Source: Acidobacteriota bacterium
GTDB taxonomy: Bacteria > Acidobacteriota > Vicinamibacteria > Vicinamibacterales > CAVVIG01
Direction: 5' to 3'
Assembly (NCBI GenBank): GCA_025463215.1
Contig: JAOBWF010000085.1
Location: 1 to 64,000 of the forward strand
DNA: 64,000 bases
Position 1 is the first letter of the stretch. Every line of letters begins with the position of its first letter. This document shows, piece after piece, positions 42,301 to 47,376 of this stretch. The translations under genes and the position numbers were made by a program. Under the pieces are notes generated by a model. It saw only the letters and a program-made list of their open reading frames with translations. It was not told where the DNA came from and searched no databases.

Positions 42301-44745
42301 GCCTACTGGCCGTATCCGTACCCCCGTCGCCTGTTCTATGGCGAGACGCCGTTCACGGCGACCGATGGCGCCTCTGAGGTCGTCGACGTGCGGCTGCCAG
42401 GGTTCGCGACGATCACCGTTCATGTGACGCGAGGCGACGGCGTGACCCCATGGGCGGGCGCCGCGATCTTCTCGTCGGACAAGTTCCGGCCGTTCTTCCA
42501 GGTGCGCGGCAGAACCGATGCGAACGGCAATTTGACGCTGCAGCGTTCGCTGTCCGACGCGACGCCGGAGCAGTTCGCCGAAGGGGACGTCACGATCCGG
42601 GTCTACGACGCGAACACCGGCGTGGCGCTGTTCGACCAGCCCGCCACCGTCCGCTACGCCGACATCAACGGCAACGTCGACGTCGCGATGGGCGCCACCA
42701 TCATCGGCGGCAATATCACCGGTCACGTGTATGCGCGTGACGGCACGACGCCGATTCCCGATGCGTACGTGGAACTGGTGAACGCCGTTGATGCCCAGCG
42801 CATCACCTCCGTCTACGCCGGCCCGGATGGAGCGTTCGAATTCCCGAATGTCCTGCCCGGCCAGCAGGGGGTCGTGGTCCGCGCGACTGCGCCGATCGGG
42901 TGGGCGGTCGTCGAGGAGGCGCGCACCTTCACGACCGCGGGCGAGACGCTGACCGTCGATCTGCTGCTGCCGGTCACGCCGGCCACCGTCTCGGGGCATG
43001 TGTTTGCCGGAGATGGACTGACGCCGCTCACGACGGTGGAGGTGCTGCTCATCGATTCGCAGGGCAACGGGCTGCAGTACGCGTATCCGGACGCGATCGG
43101 CGCGTACAGCTTCGGCCTGTGGTATTTCGACGCCCCGGGCTTTTCGGTACGCGGCACGGAATACTCGGTCTCGGGCATTTCCGCGACCGTGTCAGGCACG
43201 ATCCCCTCGTCCAACGCGCAGGTGACCGTCGATCTCATCATCCCGATTTCGATCGTCTCCGGCCGCGTGCGGTTCGCCGATGGCACGAATGTGCGCCGCG
43301 CCAGCATGTTCGTCACCGACAGCACGGGCGTGACGCGCAATTTCCGATCGAACACCGATGGCACGTATAACATCCTGAATCTCGCGCCGGGCGAGGTGGT
43401 CGTGACGGCGCAGGACAACAACTCCGGGTTGAACGCGACCGCCACCGGGACACTGCAGTCGGTCGCCGCGGCGCTGGCGCTCGACGTGCGGCTGCCGGCG
43501 TCGGGCACCGTCACCGGCTTCGTCACCGACGCGAGCGGTGCCCCGGTGCGCGGCGCCAGCGTCATTCTGGTGAGCCCGAACCTGGAATTCCAGCGATTCG
43601 CCAGCTCCTCGTCCAACGGCAGCTTCACGTTCACGCGCGTCCCGGTGGGCAGCGTCTACGTCCAGACGGCCTTCTACGACGGCACCGACTACCGCTACGT
43701 CGCCGCCACGGGCGAGGTGATCGCCGATGCGACGCTGACGCTCGGGCTCGCGTGGCATGGCGGCGGCACGGTTGCCGGTGTCGCCACCGCCGCGGACGGC
43801 GGTCCGGCGGGCGAGGTGCTCGTCGCGATCCGCGCCTTCGCCGGCATGGGCCCGAACGGGCTGTCCACCGCGTACGTCTTCAGCGACAGCTATTCGTTCG
43901 CCGACATTCCACCCGGCCGCGTGCAAGTCGCCGTCTACGCGATGCACGACGGAGCCATCACCGGCTCGATAGGCCTCGTCGATGGCGAGGTCACCGCGGG
44001 CAGCACGCTTACGCTGAATGTGGCGCTCGGCAATGCCGTCGACTCGACGGCGATTCTCGACGGCGACGACGGTTTCCGGTACGACGTGTCGTCCAACGGC
44101 ATCCTGTCGTCGGGTGGCACCGCCGATGGACGGTTGCGCGACGCCTTTTCCGGAGCCGACTACCTGCAGGTCAACGGGCTGGACTTCCCGACGGTCGACG
44201 CCGCGCGTCCCTCCGGCAGCGGGCGCGCGTTGACCTATGGGCCCGTCCCGATGCCAACCGTGCTGGCGACGCGCTCGGTGTACGTGCCGCAAACCGGCGG
44301 CTTCGCCCGCTATCTCGAGACGTTGACGAATCCGACGACGGCGCCGCAGACGATCACCGTCGGCATAACCGGGGACACCGGCGGGTTGCCGAGAGTTCTC
44401 GTCGCCGCGTCAACCACCGGGAACACCTTCACCGTGACAGACTTCCCCGACTGCGATTGCACCACGTCGACCCTCGGAAGGGTGTTCCAGGGCGCCGGCA
44501 CGCCGCCGCTGCCGGTCGCGACGTCGAAGATGACCGGCTCGCATTTTGTGTATACCTACCAGCTGACGCTCGCGCCCGGCGCAGCCGCGACCATCATGCA
44601 CTTCGAGGTGCAGCGCGATACCAGCGGCGCGGCGGCCGCCGAAGCGCAGGCGCGGGCGCTGGTCGATTTGTCCGATCCTCACGCGCTCGACGGCATGACC
44701 GACGCCGAGCGCGCGCAGGTGGTGAACTTCGTGATTCCGAGGTGA
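27331..44745 (+). CDS. Giant secreted protein of carboxypeptidase-regulatory-like modules (5804 aa)
   Basis: A signal peptide (FHSAIVLVAAFAVAVSTPAAA) is followed by a beta-rich N-terminal region (residues 25-410), a CARDB-like domain (415-525), a Big_5-like part (840-945), 13 carboxypeptidase-regulatory-like modules (950-2150), two Big_5 domains (2150-2360), about four Ig-like domains (2365-2765), then further module runs of 7, 5 and 11. Each of these three runs ends at a copy of a distinct 235-265-residue module (37738, 39850, 44035); the last copy is the C-terminus. A discoidin-like domain sits at 40930-41312. Module signatures are GxVxGxVxxxDGxTPxxxAxV and TDAxGxYxxxxVPxG. No enzyme active site, cell-wall sorting signal or membrane anchor was seen. 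It is probably a long extracellular fibre or adhesin (inference). Confidence 0.9.
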   Translation: MRPLARLRSFHSAIVLVAAFAVAVSTPAAAAGQGPARFLAKEDILLYGLGLKVEPAQQTVPKDIATIVGTFLQAPQLPDNLPAFAADAEVVATLRGPSLPQPIELHVKPNSPFHIPPLGVAGTHTLDNIRLVSNGVVLLRGIPESTRIDVIDKLLVTQVTARALSAQEIREKGIVFDKANFQAYNFAAAFAIEDHPININFTVVLPSVLGAEDVGVSKATLATVASVPSIASLKTIIPDTLKLQTQIPNLTVVGFALTVPELSGQSFSVPPIPGVIVIPGDIGFLNQYFSVMLMVSNAAPGGSHLVVTGLRATIVLPPGRDGVVGTPDDPLAMARVGTGESPRIQPVVQLGADGIRGTSDDVDQLAPQESGNAEYLVEGRREGSHVVEMQITGTLEGLPIGPVTVTGRAAGSVLVRHPKFTLTFTHPEVVNAGEPYSLDVTVTNTSEAPANFVSVSLHGQHISGATLIGDATKEIESIPPGDSATIAFDLISKLTGRVTAATLDADENIGGRFELKTSVGELGVPLSPDSLVLPPEANGLPKPLRTAAIGLLGKAYAVATAPAAALPPDIRRFSRQIVIDGAVQVAEAGLRVTLHEPIPDSALQLEMDFAGSDYARLPAFNPKAEDLAFAQNDRIGFDELRRKSVRGDAFAGAVAAVLADSVGALGVSGFHRQMAEKIAYRPGHVSVIAGGAGPMPFTLTLRDGAGRLLGGTDPAGKVLKQIPFSDLMTFSTGGAATAALALVTTPDPGDYLITLDPIAGAAPAAITLSVVVPGADGVTLRHIVFENVGVGSTPAASFAAGDPIRFTVQVGGADAPSTALAASSDAPIVEPPPAIVSVVQQPFADALKCDAGEKSGVPVGRIVAVLFSKEVTPDSAQDKARAEDITNYTLATNRVVGAALQPGRRIVYLALRDPVGPYVPEDLTIAGLSDVHGHAMPAQTLPIETTVDAGGVVSGRVLKADGTPVPNANVRLFYLLTCDIPHWVGISSKWADADGRYSWNLVGNVLPDRIVAVDEETGEFRDVRFSLQRSGQRLTVDIVLLGRGTLQGRTLSETGAPLRDSAVRVTSLTDQSQYAATTDADGRFSIARIPVGNILIEAVNVAAKARTFVSQAIPTAGSTTFAEFVLLTVETTQVTLKTGTITGTTLAADGVTPITGVPVIAWYQSNSQPQILCPPGQGECAVAVVNSDRLTGAYRLDGVTAGTIRLQTFDQASLQQGEARVILPLDGTAAANILLSGGVGTVRGSVLDALGQPVAGARVGGGLSLATSDAAGRFTLADVPVGHREIVAVSDALGVQGTVGIDVLLAGETIGATIVLPSTASVAGTVFEADRTTAVAGVAVYLFARAGSSINVVGTAVTDAGGHYRLDNIPVGDYQASAFRADFSDGNIRAVPLKFFRQVARGDIVFRGGGGRITGAALDADGHTPLKAAVSISGDQLVIAGGRVGVEFKYVQNYKVTQTDFTTGRYQFGGIWVGKATISAAGQFSPDPVSLDATIPAANALVTLDIRLRATSRLTGTVYLPDGATPAGQNLIVTFRSDEVRVVCSEGSSGEPQCTSIPQGIQQENVVTDEHGEFVVPVVNAGVYTVSVEDPVSGQIGIAHGSVRAAEEGHVTVRLLGRGIVTVVVRGSDGVTPIPAAKVVLEQTDYPKTAMTVITDAAGATVFSGGDSLTEGSFTVIATDLRNGFAGRASGKVTRDGEQVTVTVYLYDAWGTVTGHVFRPDGVTTVPFSDVVVSNAAGALALGITDATGSFLADFIPIGPVFIETFEAATARVGSASGRVQFARQTVPVDVVESALGVVKGILLQSGSLTPLKGWEVSLSQVLPSGRSLPTLRTTTSIDGSFSFPGASEGLLSLRAAREGISGTASAQVRLTREGQVVEVPLLVTLATPLTGSVIGKVYNADGTPGADTLVQVCQGFDCGPANGVTVTAAADGTFAVDNLSLGRFLVRARSQVTSNSGTAIGEIRFDGETAGVTVALKGLSTISGTVLNGDGSVAAGARLELTGVPSSDCIGPCVQFALPDGSFRFTGVSASSFSLVATGAVSESRGIAGDRLLPGETKAVVVRLEPFGQLAGRVLLPGGAPAANIVAELVFGLRHFFAQSGADGRFAFAATPLGAYALTLQDPIGEGIVSRTGTISGATVLADAVLDTAPPAVIGVSPAPAAVGVARAATVQITFSEPIDPGTATQANITVSDGVRAIDGTLQTGNGDTTVTFRPLALLKDETRFTVRVADIRDRVGKTLTAAYVTAFTTVDITPPRPLALDPAPSTTGVAVDAAIRVKYSEAIDPARFRVPPIAIAGSGGAVAGRIDYLFGNTTVVFTPNRPLADGASYQVLRAAATDAAGNVEAAPAAYAFTTTDRTPPAIAALAAPPSVIENGQAMVVATVGTASDIAVVDFYINGVFALAARTAPFTLTFQAIPTYGKPGDVIRITALATDTSGNRSTAPAAATIAVTADAPPAVAVTVVTPTNALSAHNNDFVTVTVHAKDDLGVVQVGYKALTGNPLDAGTRTAAAALDRTASFSFHVPADAAPGSTVRVQASASDTKGQIGEAVPVDILVLDAIAPTVTITGATTGTMVNPGQQTTIAVLVRDSGGVASITLNVTGVAQFTQTRSVDPPQTAAITSFTITIPSTAKTGDSISIVATAVDRAGNIGTSGNVVMPVADRTPPTVHLHTDNFLTEVGAGTPLVIVADADDDLAVAVIDLTVSGAFTLAQSRTPAQAVANAHEEFRFDVPASVPDGATITLVARATDHAGNVSPPATLTLTVRSAQTVVLPGSVLLKAGESAIVSVDIPGGARSPVRVDFTTDNADVATVTPSVQFAAGEISKTFVVTGQAGGTVQIGASLRGVPSATMTVVVRGGIITGFVVDDRLRPVGGADVIVSGGATVATVSAANGSYTVEGINGPDVTVRATDPATHLYGFTTGTMSRYQGFADISVVMTTAASISGTVFESDAQTPAGGGVRVDIYESTDMSAPRSTVFTDAAGAYTFPFVQLGQYVLDATGHNGERARATIQLEVSAQQATVPLSFLGHGVVVGTVIGGLGQPVNAAAVEFHAWSVVGSAPDVLVTTDGTGTFRIEGVLVGQFWLTARDATTGQAGSISGVMNRAGDTVTANVHLAAYATLAGTVYRADRTTTVAGATVTTSTYRRTTTDEAGRYQFDLLPLGAVSLRVDDGSARGVGVASTTMTTAGGTQALDVVLFAQGSVVVTVLDASGVIVPNANVYLTVSNGVVTDGLYVRAGVNGVAVIDHVLAGTFDIRADNGVLKGSTLNRHVAAGEVQQVTVRLQPTGGIAGIVAESDGLTPASGGHVDIRFSDFNVLSTPIADDGTYHFDLMPLDAYGYELNVYDAAGRFRAFAKAVPVTHNGVVVTKNFTFVGLGQVRGQVKYAATGGTAADFSVTVQTRNPDFTAAHSAVTNAAGFYEINDVPVGPFTASTGNLAQQLWGEGDGALAHGGDVAEINILLQNNAIALPATRSDANNFSVDVQPDGTLGSSIVFNEALALDIVVSGAPHRFTGGEVPTAEQSGREIVTRQNGLAGLNVTRKLFVPLTGYFARALDFFSNPTADPITVDVQLTTELANGMIVRSTSSGDVAVSVADAANPDRWVAFDDSLDGDPALVGGRPAAAFVFDGAGARTRAATVSVAGTPSRLQLGWTQIVVPPGGAVALLHFAVQQTSRFATAASTDRLVRLAPEALEGMTPDEIAAIVNFAVPADGHSIVAALPALTGSVSGHVFEADGSTPAPFTRLTFKSGVPVFGRTQHVGADAIGAFSFTSAADDGASHPIPLDTFTLAAQHPLTGVASPSIAGGFGVDDATAQLDVVFNNTAMVSGTVRRHNGVAVTTGFVRVSLVLNGPVIASAAIGSDARYRVAGLLPGTYVLSASIAQQGSALLGIGSVTVTAGAVATADVTIEATGSIAGTLSTANGTPVPGVVVNLGNSVGSVSREARTDTGGVFTFSDVPAGVVSLSVTDPTTGLRMSAPATVVVDAATPVALKFPAVGRLEVQVNFQRGVGAASVALQLQEAVRGPDFRGIGATDAAGHKTMTGLSAGTFVVRAAHPNNTRIVVTASGTLTDDGSAVPVAITLPAAGTVSGLVTDAHGAVAGIAVTIRSTNAAFGGFQTATTDAAGAYVIAGVPDGGFTATVQEFGRQLFGEASGRVDADGQNVTVSISLTNNAVSLPADRHDANGLLYHIEPDGRISQATNGTFGYYWMTGAGASRLEIVSNGVATAFTGSNVGTVEQDGREIVVRQAGIAGLSVTRKVFVPRAGYFARYVELLTNPGTTPVTVDLRVNNTVIGLSSASQSISGTSSGDATLDLTDAANPDRWVTFDDVDHVDAFRYGRPMPTAFVFDGMGAARRVSSATTTATVEQSLAYVWRGITVPAGQTVGVMHYIVEQPTAAGATAAATRLSLAPPEALDGLSPEELAAIQNFALPADGASTLDPLPSLTGSVAGRVLGSDKATPIPYARMTFTSQHPLFGRTWPLQAGEDAAFSIKGRLDDNEPMAVPVAPFTLHASHPQTYVEIDQPGDFSGTVTGNLAFALGEATASSSTYSAYYPPQNAIDDDTNSFWYTETIEDAHWFDVSFPTDVTVSSVTMLTDNLLSADIDLLDAAGGIVATVASVDTSTGTTTVSIDGEGVRRVRVTDPSHRSGIRIRDLRIFGSAPASAGAARQDVVFSNTGTLVVTIHKSSGALAAYGDVQVNGGPPLYVGVNGSVTGGEGRMTGLPTGSYSVAAQVTANAAYSLRGSATASVTAGATSTVDVTLEPTGTVRGRVTRANGAPSAGSFVRLERSYPFFAVQKQTDTDGRYVFEDVPLNYYTLTAYEPATNYRTYGYAYLTTPNQVFTQDFTLIGLGTIRLHVQYANGAPAAGSSVLVSPAWSEFLVTADMNGDATAVNVVEGAFRVRARHPLNDKLATEISGVIAGDGDSQQFTIVLPPAGAITGTVTRPDGTPVQYPDVTVDVAGVPWGPDSIDFNGQFGFNALPAGQPLTVRAYWPYPYPRRLFYGETPFTATDGASEVVDVRLPGFATITVHVTRGDGVTPWAGAAIFSSDKFRPFFQVRGRTDANGNLTLQRSLSDATPEQFAEGDVTIRVYDANTGVALFDQPATVRYADINGNVDVAMGATIIGGNITGHVYARDGTTPIPDAYVELVNAVDAQRITSVYAGPDGAFEFPNVLPGQQGVVVRATAPIGWAVVEEARTFTTAGETLTVDLLLPVTPATVSGHVFAGDGLTPLTTVEVLLIDSQGNGLQYAYPDAIGAYSFGLWYFDAPGFSVRGTEYSVSGISATVSGTIPSSNAQVTVDLIIPISIVSGRVRFADGTNVRRASMFVTDSTGVTRNFRSNTDGTYNILNLAPGEVVVTAQDNNSGLNATATGTLQSVAAALALDVRLPASGTVTGFVTDASGAPVRGASVILVSPNLEFQRFASSSSNGSFTFTRVPVGSVYVQTAFYDGTDYRYVAATGEVIADATLTLGLAWHGGGTVAGVATAADGGPAGEVLVAIRAFAGMGPNGLSTAYVFSDSYSFADIPPGRVQVAVYAMHDGAITGSIGLVDGEVTAGSTLTLNVALGNAVDSTAILDGDDGFRYDVSSNGILSSGGTADGRLRDAFSGADYLQVNGLDFPTVDAARPSGSGRALTYGPVPMPTVLATRSVYVPQTGGFARYLETLTNPTTAPQTITVGITGDTGGLPRVLVAASTTGNTFTVTDFPDCDCTTSTLGRVFQGAGTPPLPVATSKMTGSHFVYTYQLTLAPGAAATIMHFEVQRDTSGAAAAEAQARALVDLSDPHALDGMTDAERAQVVNFVIPR
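37738..38481 (+). repeat. Large recurring module, copy 1 of 3
   Basis: Residues about 3470-3717 of the second giant. Shared landmarks are REIVTRQNGLAGLNVTRKLF, VPLTGYFARALDFFSNP, SSGDVAVSVADAANPDRWV, PAAAFVFDGAGARTR, VVPPGGAVALLHFAVQQ and LAPEALEGMTPDEIAAIVNF. I do not recognise it as a named domain family. Confidence 0.8.
39850..40640 (+). repeat. Large recurring module, copy 2 of 3
   Basis: Residues about 4174-4437. It aligns with copy 1 over its full length: REIVVRQAGIAGLSVTRKVF, VPRAGYFARYVELLTNP, SSGDATLDLTDAANPDRWV, PTAFVFDGMGAARR, VPAGQTVGVMHYIVEQ and PEALDGLSPEELAAIQNF. Like copy 1 it is followed by a PADG linker and a carboxypeptidase-regulatory-like unit containing a PxFGRT motif. 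Confidence 0.8.
40930..41312 (+). other. Discoidin/F5-8C-like domain inserted in a repeat of the second giant
   Basis: The segment starts NLAFALGEATASSSTYSAY and continues with PQNAIDDDTNSFWYTE, WFDVSFPTDVTVSSVTML, and closes with VRRVRVTDPSHRSGIRIRDL. NAIDDxxxxxWxT and VxxVxxxT are hallmarks of F5/8 type C (galactose-binding-like) domains, which often bind sugars. It interrupts a unit whose other copy (near 38700-38800) runs on without it. Confidence 0.75.
44035..44745 (+). repeat. Large recurring module, copy 3 of 3 (C-terminus)
   Basis: Residues about 5569-5804. It is more diverged, but keeps LATRSVYVPQTGGFARYLET, LTNPTTAPQTITVGITGD, LTLAPGAAATIMHFEVQ and HALDGMTDAERAQVVNFVIP in the same order as copies 1 and 2. 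It lacks a clear NPDRW block and has a CDC motif (DFPDCDCTTS) in that region. It ends the protein. Confidence 0.75.
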
Positions 44746-44749
44746 TGCG

Positions 44750-45256
44750 GTGATCAAGAGCGCGATACGTATCGCACAGGCCGCCGTGATGGCCACGCTG
44801 CTCGTCAGTTCATGTCAACCGGTCGCGGCCGTGGAAAGGGGACCGCTGCCGGCGTTCACCGTCACGACGCTGGACGGCACCCCGATCGACAGCACGCACA
44901 TGACCCCGGAGTCGCAGTACGTGTTGCTGTATGTCAGGCCCGACTGCCGGCCGTGCGATCGCCTGCTGGCGCTGCTCAGGAGCGTGAACGCACCGCACTT
45001 CACCAGCCGTGTCATCGTCATCGTCAACGGCGACCCGCGCGCCGCCGCCGCCTATGTCGGCCGCCACATCCCGGCATCCGCCGGACCTGTGACGTGGTAC
45101 GCGGACAGCGACAGCAACGGATTTCGCGCCTTGCGCCTCACGGGGATGCCCGAACTGATCGGCGTCAAGGACGGCGAGATGATGTGGTCGATTGCCGGCG
45201 TGCTGAATGACGCGGCGACGGTCGAATCGGTGGTGCGCACGTGGGTGGCGTACTGA
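44750..45256 (+). CDS. Thioredoxin-fold lipoprotein candidate with CRPC motif
   Basis: A 168-residue protein. A GTG start at 44750 is preceded by GAGGTG at a good distance, inside the end of the second giant gene, and the gap between genes is 4 bases. The N-terminus is a signal peptide ending LLVSSCQ, which fits a lipobox with Cys22. The mature part is a thioredoxin fold of the TlpA/AhpC type: LPAFTVTTLDGTPID, then VLLYVRPDCRPCDRLL with active-site Cys66-Arg-Pro-Cys69, and the cis-proline loop GMPELIGV. It probably exchanges thiols and disulfides at the periplasmic face of a membrane. The location suggests it serves cysteine pairs in the giants. Its stop overlaps the next start (TGATG). Confidence 0.85.
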   Translation: MIKSAIRIAQAAVMATLLVSSCQPVAAVERGPLPAFTVTTLDGTPIDSTHMTPESQYVLLYVRPDCRPCDRLLALLRSVNAPHFTSRVIVIVNGDPRAAAAYVGRHIPASAGPVTWYADSDSNGFRALRLTGMPELIGVKDGEMMWSIAGVLNDAATVESVVRTWVAY

Positions 45257-45843
45257 TGGGCGTCGACCGGTTGCGCGCCGGCGCGGGCAGCGCCGTACTG
45301 CTGGTCGTGCTCGGTGGTGCCGCTGTGGCGTCGGCGCAGGCGCCGAAGCGGCCGGTCAACGAGCGCGGCCCCGCCGACGCGCCGATCACCGTCGAGGAGT
45401 TCTGCACCTACGACTCGGAGCCGTGCAGCCGTCTGCACGTCGTGCTCGAGACCGTGCTCGCCGAGTTCGGCGACCGCGTACGGCTGGTGTTCCGGCACGT
45501 GCCGGTCGACGACACGCCCGCCGCATCGCTGCGCTATCGCGCCGCCCTGGCCGCCGGGGCGCAGGGACAATTCTGGCCGATGCACGACCTGCTGATGGCG
45601 AACCGCCAGCATGCGACAGCAGCCGAGATCCCGCTGATGGCGCATCAGCTCGGACTCGACCCGGATCGATTCCGCGCGGACATCGACAGCGCCGACGTCG
45701 CGGCGGCGGCCGCTGCCGATCGCGACGCCGCGCGCGAGCACGACGTGACGACCGCGCCGGCGGTGATCGTGAACGGGCGCCCGGCTGCCGCCGATGTCAG
45801 GGGGCTGCGCGCAGCCATCCGGGCCGCGGCGCCGGCGCGATAA
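45256..45843 (+). CDS. DsbA-like thioredoxin-family protein with SEPC active site
   Basis: A 195-residue protein with a signal peptide (GSAVLLVVLGGAAVASAQA). It follows the DsbA/Thioredoxin_4 pattern: GPADAPITVEEF, then CTYDSEPCSRLHVVLETVLAEFGDRVRLVFRH, an alpha-helical insert (HDLLMANRQHATAAEIPLMA) and the cis-proline loop VTTAPAVIVNGR. At the usual CxxC site the sequence is Ser54-Glu-Pro-Cys57, so the normal N-terminal nucleophile is replaced by serine; another cysteine, Cys50, sits four residues before it. It may be a non-standard oxidoreductase, an isomerase, or a chaperone. It starts by TGATG overlap with the preceding thioredoxin-like gene, so both are made together. Confidence 0.83.
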   Translation: MGVDRLRAGAGSAVLLVVLGGAAVASAQAPKRPVNERGPADAPITVEEFCTYDSEPCSRLHVVLETVLAEFGDRVRLVFRHVPVDDTPAASLRYRAALAAGAQGQFWPMHDLLMANRQHATAAEIPLMAHQLGLDPDRFRADIDSADVAAAAAADRDAAREHDVTTAPAVIVNGRPAAADVRGLRAAIRAAAPAR

Positions 45844-45925
45844 GCGACACGTCGCGCCTCCGGGAACGGTCCAGTCGTCGGCGGCGGTCCGACTGTTGCA
45901 CCGCTTCGTGTTCATTGGAGGAATG

Positions 45926-46504
45926 ATGAACCGAAGAGTCTGGACAGGAACGTGCGCGGCGATTGTCAGCGTCGCGACCGCGGGCATGCTCGCGCAAACA
46001 GCGGGGCAACCACCGGCGTCTCCGCAAAGTACGCCGTCGAGCTCGGACAAGAAGGTCACGGTCACCGGCTGCCTGAAAGCGGCGCCGTCGACCCCCAGTG
46101 ACACCGCCAGTGCAGCAAACCCGAACCCGACAGGAACACCAGGAGCGACCGGCACCGGCGGCTCGACGACGCCCGCAACGGCTGGCACCGGCGGCACCGC
46201 CGGCGCGCCGACCACGCCCACGGCGGCGCCTGATGCGAGGTTCATCCTGACCGCCGCGATCGCGGCCCCCGCCGACGCTGCCGGCGGCGCGAGCACCGCG
46301 AACAATGCAAGTGCCGCGGACACGGCGCAGACGTACCGGCTGATCGCCAATCCGAACGCGCTCAGCGAACACGTCGGCAAGAAACTGGAGCTGACCGGCA
46401 CCATCGATCCCACGAGCACGGCCGACCCGAAGGATCCGTCCACCGCGGCGCCGGCCCTGCGGGTCGAATCGGGCAAGATCATCGCCGCCTCCTGCTCCGA
46501 GTAG
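45926..46504 (+). CDS. Small secreted protein of unknown function (acidobacterial type)
   Basis: A 192-residue protein starting at the second of two ATGs (GGAGG at 45917-45921). It has a signal peptide (MNRRVWTGTCAAIVSVATAGMLAQ), a Pro/Ser/Thr/Gly-rich middle with GTGGSTTPATAGTGG-like low complexity, and two conserved-looking blocks: KKVTVTGCLKAA near the start of the mature part, and TYRLIANPNALSEHVGKKLELTGTIDP followed by LRVESGKIIAASC at the end. The GKxxELTGTI block resembles OB-fold-like secreted proteins of unknown role. It is 82 bases after the DsbA-like gene with its own ribosome site, so it may be the last gene of the cluster or a separate unit. The function is unknown. Confidence 0.8.
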   Translation: MNRRVWTGTCAAIVSVATAGMLAQTAGQPPASPQSTPSSSDKKVTVTGCLKAAPSTPSDTASAANPNPTGTPGATGTGGSTTPATAGTGGTAGAPTTPTAAPDARFILTAAIAAPADAAGGASTANNASAADTAQTYRLIANPNALSEHVGKKLELTGTIDPTSTADPKDPSTAAPALRVESGKIIAASCSE

Positions 46505-46526
46505 CGCGTTTTTACTCGAGCGGGTA

Positions 46527-46557
46527 TCCGCCGCGTCGACGAGGTCGATGCGGCGGA
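46527..46557 (+). terminator. Hairpin after the giant-protein cluster
   Basis: TCCGCCGCGTCGAC, a GAG loop and GTCGATGCGGCGGA form a 14-bp stem with one G-T wobble. It lies 22 bases after the last gene of the cluster and before the next gene. There is no T-run after it, so a classical intrinsic terminator is not certain. Confidence 0.55.
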
Positions 46558-46626
46558 CCTGCCCACCCCTCACCCCATCGAAATCGCTTCGTCGCGCTGA
46601 TGTCTGCCGTCGGCTAGGATCTCGTC

Positions 46627-47373
46627 GTGGACAACGTGCTCATCGTCACCGGCGGCGGCCGTGGCATCGGCGCCGAGACCGCGCGGCTGGCCGCTGCGCG
46701 CGGCTATGCGGTCTGCGTCAACTATCGGAACAATCGTGAGGCGGCCAACGGAGTCGTCGCCGCCATCCGCGCCGGCGGCGGCACGGCGGTGGCGGTGGGC
46801 GCCGACGTCGCGGTGGAGTCCGAGGTGGTGCGGCTGTTCGAAGCGGTCGACGCGCAGCTCGGCCCGCTGACGGCGCTGGTGAACAACGCCGGGATCCTCG
46901 AAACCCAGGCGCGGGTCGAGCAGATCGATGCGGCGCGGGTCGATCGCGTGTTCGCGACCAACGTCCGGGGACCCTTCATCTGTGCGCGCGAGGCGGTGCG
47001 GCGGATGTCGACCAGACACGGCGGCGCCGGCGGCGCGATCGTCAACGTCTCGTCGCGCGCGGCGCAGCTCGGCGCGCCGGGAGAATATGTCGACTACGCG
47101 GCGTCGAAGGCGGCGCTCGACGCGCTGACGATCGGCCTGGCGCGCGAGGTGGCGGCGGAAGGGATTCGCGTCAATGGAGTCCGTGCCGGGATCATCTACA
47201 CCGAGATTCATGCCGCCGGCGGCGAGCCGGACCGCGTCGATCGGCTCGGCCCGACGCTGCCGATGCAGCGCGGCGGCGACCCGATTGAAGTCGCGCGCGC
47301 GATTCTGTGGCTGCTCTCCGACGAGGCGTCCTACTCGACGGCGTCGTTCATCGACGTCGCCGGCGGCCGGTAG
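46627..47373 (+). CDS. SDR family oxidoreductase
   Basis: A 248-residue short-chain dehydrogenase/reductase. The GTG start at 46627 is preceded by an AGGA. The Rossmann motif is VTGGGRGIGAETARLAA, with a following basic NYRNNREAA that favours NADP(H). Further signatures are LVNNAGI, a serine in IVNVSSRAA and the active-site YxxxK in YVDYAASKAAL; the end has AILWLLSDEASYSTASFIDVAGG. The length and order match the FabG/YgfF type. It would reduce a carbonyl or oxidise an alcohol; the substrate is not predictable. It converges with the cupin gene, three bases away. Confidence 0.92.
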   Translation: MDNVLIVTGGGRGIGAETARLAAARGYAVCVNYRNNREAANGVVAAIRAGGGTAVAVGADVAVESEVVRLFEAVDAQLGPLTALVNNAGILETQARVEQIDAARVDRVFATNVRGPFICAREAVRRMSTRHGGAGGAIVNVSSRAAQLGAPGEYVDYAASKAALDALTIGLAREVAAEGIRVNGVRAGIIYTEIHAAGGEPDRVDRLGPTLPMQRGGDPIEVARAILWLLSDEASYSTASFIDVAGGR

Positions 47374-47376
47374 GCA

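Noticed and set aside
28906-43000. Several long minus-strand frames opposite the second giant gene (for example 28906-31599, 33802-36492, 40552-42999)
   Set aside because: They have the same low-information composition rich in R, D, G and A and no family motifs; they are antisense shadows in a high-GC gene.
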